Of a stretch of 64,000 bases of DNA, positions 63,435 through 64,000 are shown one piece after another. A model generated the notes under the pieces. It made no database searches. It was not told where the DNA came from and was given only the letters and a program-made list of their open reading frames with translations. The first letter of the stretch is position 1, and every line of letters begins with the position of its first letter. The position numbers and the translations under genes were made by a program. Origin of the DNA: Gammaproteobacteria bacterium (GTDB lineage: Bacteria > Pseudomonadota > Gammaproteobacteria > Steroidobacterales > Rariloculaceae); the NCBI GenBank assembly GCA_022819855.1, contig JAJEGN010000022.1, positions 142,835-206,834 on the forward strand. The letters run 5' to 3'.

Positions 63435-64000
63435 CTAGCGCGCCGACAGGTACTGCGCCGGGTTGACGGGCACGCCGTTGCGGCGGATCTCGAAGTGCAG
63501 GCGCGCGGTGCGTTCCGGACCGAACCCCATCTCGGCGATCTTCTGACCCTGGCGGACAGCGTCGCCCTGGTCCACGAGCAGCCGGTCGTTGTAACCGTAG
63601 GCGCTCAGGAACGTATCGTCGTGCTTGATGATGACGAGTTGACCGTAACGGTTCAGACCGCTGCCGGCATAGACCACGTTCCCGGCGGCCGCGGCGTTGA
63701 TGGACTGGCCTGCCTGGCCGCCGATACCAATACCGCTGGAAATGGCTTCGCTGGAGCCGAACTCGCTGATCACCGGCCCCTGTGTCGGCCATTGCCAGTC
63801 CTGCGCGGCTGCCGACCCGGATGCGGGCGTTGCCGACGGTGCGGGGGACGGTGAGGTCGAGGGGGCGGATGACGCACCGGCGGCAACGGCGGCGCCTCGC
63901 GATGCGCGCGGAACGGGCGTGGGCCCGGACGCCGGCGAGCCACTCGACGAGACCGCCGGACCCGGCGCGGCGACGCGCCGATCGGGCGGTTGGGGCGGTA
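63435..64000 (-). CDS. nlpD: LytM/M23-domain divisome activator NlpD (5' end missing)
   Basis: Frame is open to the window edge, so only the C-terminal 188 residues are present. A Pro/Ala/Ser-rich linker precedes the LytM domain: QWPTQGPVISEFG, INAAAAGNVVYAGSGLN and LHFEIRRNGVPVNPAQYL. The catalytic His of active M23 enzymes is replaced (SAYGYNDRL instead of a His at the metal site), as in NlpD/EnvC activators of cell-wall amidases. The N-terminal lipobox and LysM domains would lie beyond the edge. Confidence 0.9.
   Translation of the reverse strand, partial: PPQPPDRRVAAPGPAVSSSGSPASGPTPVPRASRGAAVAAGASSAPSTSPSPAPSATPASGSAAAQDWQWPTQGPVISEFGSSEAISSGIGIGGQAGQSINAAAAGNVVYAGSGLNRYGQLVIIKHDDTFLSAYGYNDRLLVDQGDAVRQGQKIAEMGFGPERTARLHFEIRRNGVPVNPAQYLSAR

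Noticed and set aside
1..64000. tRNA or rRNA genes, insertion sequences, prophage or integrase genes
   Set aside because: None recognised on either strand by reading; small non-coding RNAs cannot be excluded without covariance searches.

Overview
The window is 64 kb of GC-rich DNA that looks like the chromosome of a gammaproteobacterium. Evidence is the marker order: rluC divergent from rne, rpoE-rseA-rseB-rseC, lepB-rnc-era-recO-acpS, prfB with its programmed frameshift next to lysS, sdhCDAB-sdhE-ygfX beside ygfZ, an OprI/Lpp-like alanine-zipper lipoprotein, and nagZ-hpt-mtiP near mfd-csiV as in Pseudomonas. The exact lineage cannot be read from the sequence. No tRNA, rRNA, insertion sequence or CRISPR array was recognised.

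Layout. 1-876: end of a type II secretion gene (gspF). 898-6646 (minus): SOS mutagenesis operon lexA-imuA-imuB-dnaE2 behind a perfect LexA box. 6890-8267: convergent lipoprotein and L,D-transpeptidase genes sharing a terminator. 8298-11055 (minus): yceD-rpmF-plsX-fabH, with maf divergent. 11895-13526: cobalt-type nitrile hydratase alpha, beta and activator genes, followed by exported cupin and HELGH proteins. 14776-16109: exported isoaspartyl methyltransferase and a DUF6152 protein. 16208-20544: rluC/rne. 20569-25687 (minus): exbB-exbD-msbA-lpxK-kdsB-phosphatase envelope operon. 25888-32928 (minus): a second DUF6152 protein, comEC and lolC-lolE-lolD. 33062-37888: mfd and csiV. 37928-46199 (minus): nagZ-hpt-mtiP, then lepB-rnc-era-recO-acpS-exonuclease-rlmD. 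46327-49386 (minus): rpoE-rseABC and a glutaredoxin-like gene. 49477-53937 (minus): an SDHAF4-like gene, sdhCDAB, sdhE and ygfX. 53982-54893: ygfZ. 55244-60081: accessory insertion. 60091-64000: lysS, prfB, a Mth938-domain gene and the end of nlpD.

The outstanding accessory feature is the insertion between ygfZ and lysS. A BrnT-type toxin gene overlaps by ATGA a 1515-codon gene. The first ~25 residues of that gene look like the start of a BrnT-partner antitoxin. They run directly into a sacsin/Hsp90-like GHKL ATPase domain, and a superfamily 2 helicase lies at the far end. This looks like an in-frame capture of an antitoxin start by a large ATPase-helicase gene, and is the best candidate here for an undescribed (possibly anti-phage) system. 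The remaining genes are mostly core functions: DNA repair, envelope biogenesis, lipoprotein sorting, RNA processing and respiration.
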